Part shown: piece by piece, positions 24,973 through 27,736 of the stretch
How the letters are laid out: every line of letters starts with the position of its first letter
Position numbering within the stretch: position 1 is the stretch's first letter
Assembly: GCA_934716995.1 (NCBI GenBank)
Contig: CAKUYO010000028.1
Coordinates: forward strand, 1 to 27,736
Origin: an uncultured Bacteroidales bacterium
Lineage (GTDB): Bacteria > Bacteroidota > Bacteroidia > Bacteroidales > Paludibacteraceae
Direction of reading: 5' to 3'
DNA length: 27,736 nt
Translations under genes and position numbers: made by a program
Notes under the pieces: generated by a model
What the model saw: the letters and a program-made list of their open reading frames with translations, nothing else
Databases searched by the model: none
Told to the model about the DNA's origin: nothing

Positions 24973-25020
24973 TGCTGTTCTATTTGTTTAGTAGTTAGTA
25001 GGAATAAATAAAAATAACCG

Positions 25021-25050
25021 GTACACATAAAACGTACGTTTTTTGTGTAC
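25021..25050. repeat. 30-bp near-perfect palindrome in a leader
   Basis: Fourteen of fifteen base pairs match around the centre ACGTACGT. The arms end GTACACA / TGTGTAC. It lies in the 5' leader of the small peptide gene, between its promoter and its ATG. The 16-mer TACACAAAAAACGTAC within it (minus strand of 25034-25049) recurs at 25223-25238 on the plus strand. Confidence 0.9.
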
Positions 25051-25078
25051 AATTTTTCTCCAATATCAAGGAAACAAT

Positions 25079-25110
25079 GCAAAGGTAATTCTTTTCTGTG
25101 AAATGGGCAA
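25079..25110 (-). promoter_or_regulatory. Promoter of the 39-residue peptide gene
   Basis: TTG (25108-25110) and TACCTTTGC (25079-25087) on the minus strand are 20 nt apart. Transcription would start near 25072 and run through the palindrome. Confidence 0.85.
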
Positions 25111-25227
25111 ATAAATTCATTCTAAAAACCTGTTATTCTGTTTGTTGTGTATATATGCTACATAAAAATTCACCAATACAACCTAAGCCGCATTCAATAC
25201 AATATGTTCTATATTTCTCGCATACAC

Positions 25228-25261
25228 AAAAAACGTACCCATCTTTCCGACAGGTACGTTT
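25228..25261 (-). terminator. Terminator downstream of mnmA
   Basis: AAACGTACC and GGTACGTTT form a 9-bp stem with a 13-nt loop; on the minus strand the T-run continues to six Ts. It lies about 230 nt after the mnmA stop, so the mnmA transcript would carry the MITE-like segment as its 3' end. Confidence 0.8.
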
Positions 25262-25277
25262 GGTGTTAAACTTATAA

Positions 25278-25490
25278 ATTAACGTCAGTTTGATATAAGC
25301 AAGTTGTTTTTATCTTGCTGCCGTAGGCGATAAGATTTATGGCAATTTGGATGTACAGTCAAAGATTTACTTAGATTTCTTGCCGCTTTGCGGCAAAGGA
25401 GTTTCTTATTTCGACTATTTATCTGTTGTTTAATAGTTGTTGTCAGTTGTTGACCGACAAAGTCTCTTTATTACTATCGCACTCACGTTA
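25278..25490. mobile_element. Possible MITE-like remnant
   Basis: The ends are imperfect inverted repeats: TAAATTAACGTCAGTTTGATA on the left resembles the reverse complement of the right end, TAATTTAACGTGAGTGCGATA. The roughly 210 bp between hold no open frame but a strong small hairpin. The right end touches the mnmA stop codon. Target duplication is not clear. Confidence is low. Confidence 0.3.
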
Positions 25491-25492
25491 AA

Positions 25493-26569
25493 TTATGCAT
25501 GGCTGATTATTCCGCCACCGGCAACAAGTCCGTCTTTGTAGATCACCAGCGACTGCCCGGGGGTAACGCCCCAAACGGGCTGCTCGAAATCCAAGGCAAT
25601 GTGCCCATTGTCGCCCATTGTGATACGTGCCGGTACGGCCGGCGACTTGTAGCGTATTCGTGCCTGCACTTCGGGTGACTCGCGCAACCAGTCTATATCC
25701 CGTATGCGTGCCTCTACGGCTTCTACGTGCGTGGCATACAAGTCGTCGTGCGTGCCCAGTGTAACCTCATTGGTCGCTGCGTTGATTTTCGTAACAAACT
25801 GGGGTGTACCGAGCGCGATGCCCAATCCTTTGCGTTGTCCTATAGTGTAGTTGCAGAAACCTTCGTGTTCGCCCACCACTTTGCCGTCTTTAGACAAGTA
25901 TTTGCCGCGCTCTACGTGTATGCCCTGTTCGGATAGAAAAGTGCGATAATCATTATTGGGAACAAAGCATATTTCCTGACTCTCGGCTTTTTTGCTCAGT
26001 TTCTCAAATCCGTGGTCAAAGGCGATCTGTCGCACCTCGGACTTGGTCAGTCCGCCGAGCGGAAAAATAGTCCTGCGCAGGTTGTCTTCTGTCAGCATCC
26101 AAAGGAAATAGGTCTGGTCTTTGCGGGTATCCACTGCATTGCGCAGGTACCAGTGCCCGCGATGTTCCGCAATACGCGCATAGTGCCCCGTAGCAATCAA
26201 GTCGCAACCGTATTCGTCTGCGGCTTTCACCATCTCACCCCATTTGATATGCGAGTTGCACAATACGCACGGATTGGGGGTGCGACCATGAGTGTATTCG
26301 TCTATAAAATTGCTGATTACGTGTTCTTTGAATGTCTCACGGAAATCCAAAATATGGTGCTCGAAACCTAATGTTTGTGCATTATGTTTGGCTTCCATTA
26401 TGCTTTCTACGGAGCAACAGCCTTTCTCCCGCACAAGGCACGATTCCTTGATAGAATCGAACGTGCGGAACGTAACGCCCACCAACTCATATCCTTGTTC
26501 CAAAAGCAACATTGCCGACACGGTGGAGTCTATTCCGCCGGACATTGCCATCAGTACTCGCTTAGCCAT
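25493..26569 (-). CDS. mnmA: tRNA-specific 2-thiouridylase
   Basis: This 358-residue cytoplasmic enzyme makes 2-thiouridine at position 34 of tRNA-Lys, -Glu and -Gln, using ATP and a sulfur relay. The PP-loop SGGIDS is at residues 10-15. The two catalytic cysteines are Cys104 (NPCVLCNSHIKW) and Cys201 (SQEICFVPN). ATGHYAR and the C-terminal beta domain with TIGQRKGLGIALG are in place. The length is normal. The start ATG at 26569 directly follows a purine-rich tandem array (on the coding strand) in the gap to the acyltransferase gene, and the two may be cotranscribed. Confidence 0.96.
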   Translation of the reverse strand: MAKRVLMAMSGGIDSTVSAMLLLEQGYELVGVTFRTFDSIKESCLVREKGCCSVESIMEAKHNAQTLGFEHHILDFRETFKEHVISNFIDEYTHGRTPNPCVLCNSHIKWGEMVKAADEYGCDLIATGHYARIAEHRGHWYLRNAVDTRKDQTYFLWMLTEDNLRRTIFPLGGLTKSEVRQIAFDHGFEKLSKKAESQEICFVPNNDYRTFLSEQGIHVERGKYLSKDGKVVGEHEGFCNYTIGQRKGLGIALGTPQFVTKINAATNEVTLGTHDDLYATHVEAVEARIRDIDWLRESPEVQARIRYKSPAVPARITMGDNGHIALDFEQPVWGVTPGQSLVIYKDGLVAGGGIISHA

Positions 26570-26570
26570 T

Positions 26571-26694
26571 TTCTATAATTCTATCTTTCTATAATTCTAT
26601 CTTTCTATAATATTCTATCTTTCTATAATATTCTATCTTTCTATAATTCTATCCTTCTATAATTCTATCCTTCTATCTTTCTATCATTCTATAG
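26571..26694. repeat. 16/18-bp tandem repeat TTCTATAATTCTATC(T/C)
   Basis: Six units at 26571, 26587, 26603, 26621, 26639 and 26655, of 16 or 18 bp (the middle two carry an extra AT), then a degenerate tail with CTATCTTTCTATCATTCTATAG. On the coding strand it reads as repeated GATAGAA / TATAGAAA and ends 1 nt before the mnmA ATG. Its other end overlaps the last codons of the acyltransferase gene (stop at 26684). Confidence 0.95.
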
Positions 26695-27331
26695 GGAGGT
26701 TATACCAGTATTCTAATTGCTTGTTAAAATCCCGGCGGGATAGGGTAGAAGCCCATTCGCACAGTTGTGCCGTCATCGGCTCAAAATGGATATACACCGT
26801 GCGCCTAAAGCGAAAAGTCTTCGGATGCAGTTTGCTCCAAAGGCTCCCCTCCAATCCGCGCATACGTACCATAATAACTTCTACGTTTTCAGGTAGTTCG
26901 CGGCATACCTCGTATGCCATACGGCGATTGCCGATTACTTCGCTGTCCACTGTTTTTACATGCCCCGAAGGATAAAACACCATCTCTTTGCCCGCTGCCA
27001 ATGAATCGATGGCAATACGGCTCAGCCGACTTGCGGCAGCAGCCCCTTCCGCACGATGAGTGGTCTTTTCCAAGTCAGGAACAGGCACTGCGTCCGCCAT
27101 CGCCAGTATATGCCTGAATAGCGGGTTGCGAAAAAAACGCTCGTCCGACATCGGACAAAGCGGAACATCGCCACATTCGGCAAAAAGCAGGATAGGGTCA
27201 ATATAAGCGGTATGGTTGGGCAGTACGAGATGTACCCGCCCGTCCAATATGTGTTCCATTCCCGACAACCGTACATCATAGTGCAGGTGCAGCAGACGGC
27301 GCATTATATGGGCAAAAGTATAGCGGTTCAT
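26684..27331 (-). CDS. PlsC-type lysophospholipid acyltransferase family protein
   Basis: The product has 215 residues. The acyltransferase motif I is NHTAYIDP (His40-x4-Asp45), with motif II around FFRNPLFRHI and motif III as MVFYPSGHVKT, where Pro-Ser-Gly replaces the usual Pro-Glu-Gly. There is no clear membrane helix. It likely transfers an acyl chain to a glycerolipid or other lipid at the inner membrane; the changed motif III leaves the acceptor uncertain. It has its own promoter, and its last codons lie in the tandem array before mnmA. Confidence 0.85.
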   Translation of the reverse strand: MNRYTFAHIMRRLLHLHYDVRLSGMEHILDGRVHLVLPNHTAYIDPILLFAECGDVPLCPMSDERFFRNPLFRHILAMADAVPVPDLEKTTHRAEGAAAASRLSRIAIDSLAAGKEMVFYPSGHVKTVDSEVIGNRRMAYEVCRELPENVEVIMVRMRGLEGSLWSKLHPKTFRFRRTVYIHFEPMTAQLCEWASTLSRRDFNKQLEYWYNLPIE

Positions 27332-27367
27332 TCCTCTATGAAGTCTGTTTGCGAACTGTTTCTGTCT

Positions 27368-27399
27368 GCAAAGATACTGCTTTTTGCTCGCTTGTGCAA
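27368..27399 (-). promoter_or_regulatory. Promoter of the acyltransferase gene
   Basis: TTG (27397-27399) and TATCTTTGC (27368-27376) on the minus strand are 20 nt apart, giving a leader of about 30 nt. Confidence 0.85.
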
Positions 27400-27453
27400 A
27401 AAAAAGTGCTTATTCTGCATGGCAACCGCATCCCAATCGGATGATATTCCTTC

Positions 27454-27544
27454 AATATACAGTTTATGCTTTACCTTTGCAGCGTGAAAGGAGAAGTATC
27501 AAAAATTAAGATGAGGAGTCAATAAGAATGTGAGGATAAAGATA
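27454..27544 (+). repeat. Right copy of the inverted promoter/leader repeat
   Basis: It is the inverted partner of 1-91 (90 of 91 bases identical). It contains TACCTTTGC (27472-27480) and GAAAGGAGAAGTATC after it, and points out of the window to the right. Confidence 0.9.
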
Positions 27545-27575
27545 CCCACAAAGGCGTTATAAAAAGTCGGAAGAC

Positions 27576-27606
27576 TTGCAGGAAAAAGCGTTAATTTGTA
27601 CCTTTG
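27576..27606 (+). promoter_or_regulatory. Second outward-facing promoter
   Basis: TTG (27576-27578) and TACCTTTG (27599-27606) are 20 nt apart, a full consensus match. The downstream gene lies beyond the window. Two tandem promoters in front of a missing gene suggest strong expression. Confidence 0.8.
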
Positions 27607-27726
27607 TTGTAAAAAGGAGAATTAACCCCCGGAAGGTTACACTAAAGTTTATGCTAAGTTCATTAGTGTCCCATTAAAATTGAAACATATTAAAAATCAA
27701 TAAATAATTGCCCATTAGGGTCATTT

Positions 27727-27736
27727 TGTTCTTTGA
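27727..27736 (+). promoter_or_regulatory. boxA-like sequence at the window edge
   Basis: TGTTCTTTGA resembles the rRNA antitermination boxA (TGCTCTTTA-type). It would fit an rRNA operon leader, but a ten-base match in AT-rich DNA is weak. The segment from about 27655 could alternatively be the end of an insertion sequence. Confidence 0.35.

Larger units (their letters stand above)
24973..25492. other. 520-bp AT-rich intergenic region
   Basis: This holds, from left to right: the leader of the small peptide gene with a 30-bp palindrome (25021-25050), its promoter (25079-25110), an AT-rich stretch without features, a minus-strand terminator (25228-25261) and a possible MITE-like segment (25278-25490) with an internal TTGCCGC-TTT-GCGGCAA hairpin (25380-25396). 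No other gene is seen. Confidence 0.7.
27332..27736. other. Right-end intergenic/leader region
   Basis: No gene is seen in these 405 bases. They contain the acyltransferase promoter (27368-27399, minus), the right copy of the inverted leader (27454-27544), a second plus-strand promoter (27576-27606) and an AT-rich stretch ending in TGTTCTTTGA at the edge. Confidence 0.75.

Overview
The window reads as chromosomal DNA of a Bacteroidales bacterium (phylum Bacteroidota), probably gut or animal associated. The grounds are: (1) most recognisable promoters are of the Bacteroidota primary-sigma type, a TTG element followed after 20 nt by TAnnTTTGC; (2) gene starts mostly lack Shine-Dalgarno sites; (3) the gene families are typical of the order: a SusA-like periplasmic GH13 enzyme, a CarboxypepD_reg-like outer-envelope protein, a type IX secretion (T9SS) C-terminal domain, pyruvate phosphate dikinase, and an HlyD/TolC/ABC-2 exporter set. 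No phage, plasmid or CRISPR module was seen. Gene content is mostly housekeeping and envelope, with one AT-rich accessory patch at about 13.2-15.1 kb and another at about 24.8-25.5 kb.

Layout. 1-91: an outward-facing promoter/leader that recurs inverted at 27454-27544. 200-3406 (minus): GH13 amylase behind a YihY-family membrane protein. 3490-3948 (minus): RNase P RNA behind tRNA-Gly(CCC), from one clear promoter. 4003-7316 (minus): a coupled pair, a TPR protein then a CarboxypepD-like protein. 7317-7632: a spacer with two kinds of 11-bp tandem repeat and a hairpin-rich element. 7633-9942 (minus): class A penicillin-binding protein. 10147-13155 (minus): a small lipoprotein followed by ppdK, ended by a terminator. 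13566-17678 (plus): a promoter, a decayed gene, a lipoprotein, a 98-residue signal-peptide-plus-T9SS-domain protein, a sensor histidine kinase and a beta-CASP metallo-hydrolase. 17701-17736: bidirectional terminator. 17739-23681 (minus): lipoprotein, TolC, HlyD and two ABC-2 permeases. 23923-24783 (plus): a divergent AraC-type regulator. 24853-25492: a 39-residue peptide gene with a palindromic leader, a terminator and a possible MITE-like remnant. 25493-27331 (minus): mnmA behind a PlsC-type acyltransferase. 27454-27736: the outward leader, a second strong promoter and a boxA-like sequence at the edge.

Working together. The TolC/HlyD/permease genes should form one tripartite exporter across both membranes, probably controlled by the divergent AraC protein; no ATPase gene accompanies them. 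The plus-strand cluster at 14-16 kb couples a lipoprotein and a minimal T9SS cargo-like protein to a membrane kinase by overlapping or near-touching genes, which suggests a cell-surface sensing unit of unknown output.

The least explained features are the short tandem arrays in several intergenic spacers (11, 16-18 and about 24 bp units), the 91-bp inverted repeats at the two ends, the miniature T9SS protein beside the kinase, and the small peptide gene with its near-perfect 30-bp palindrome.
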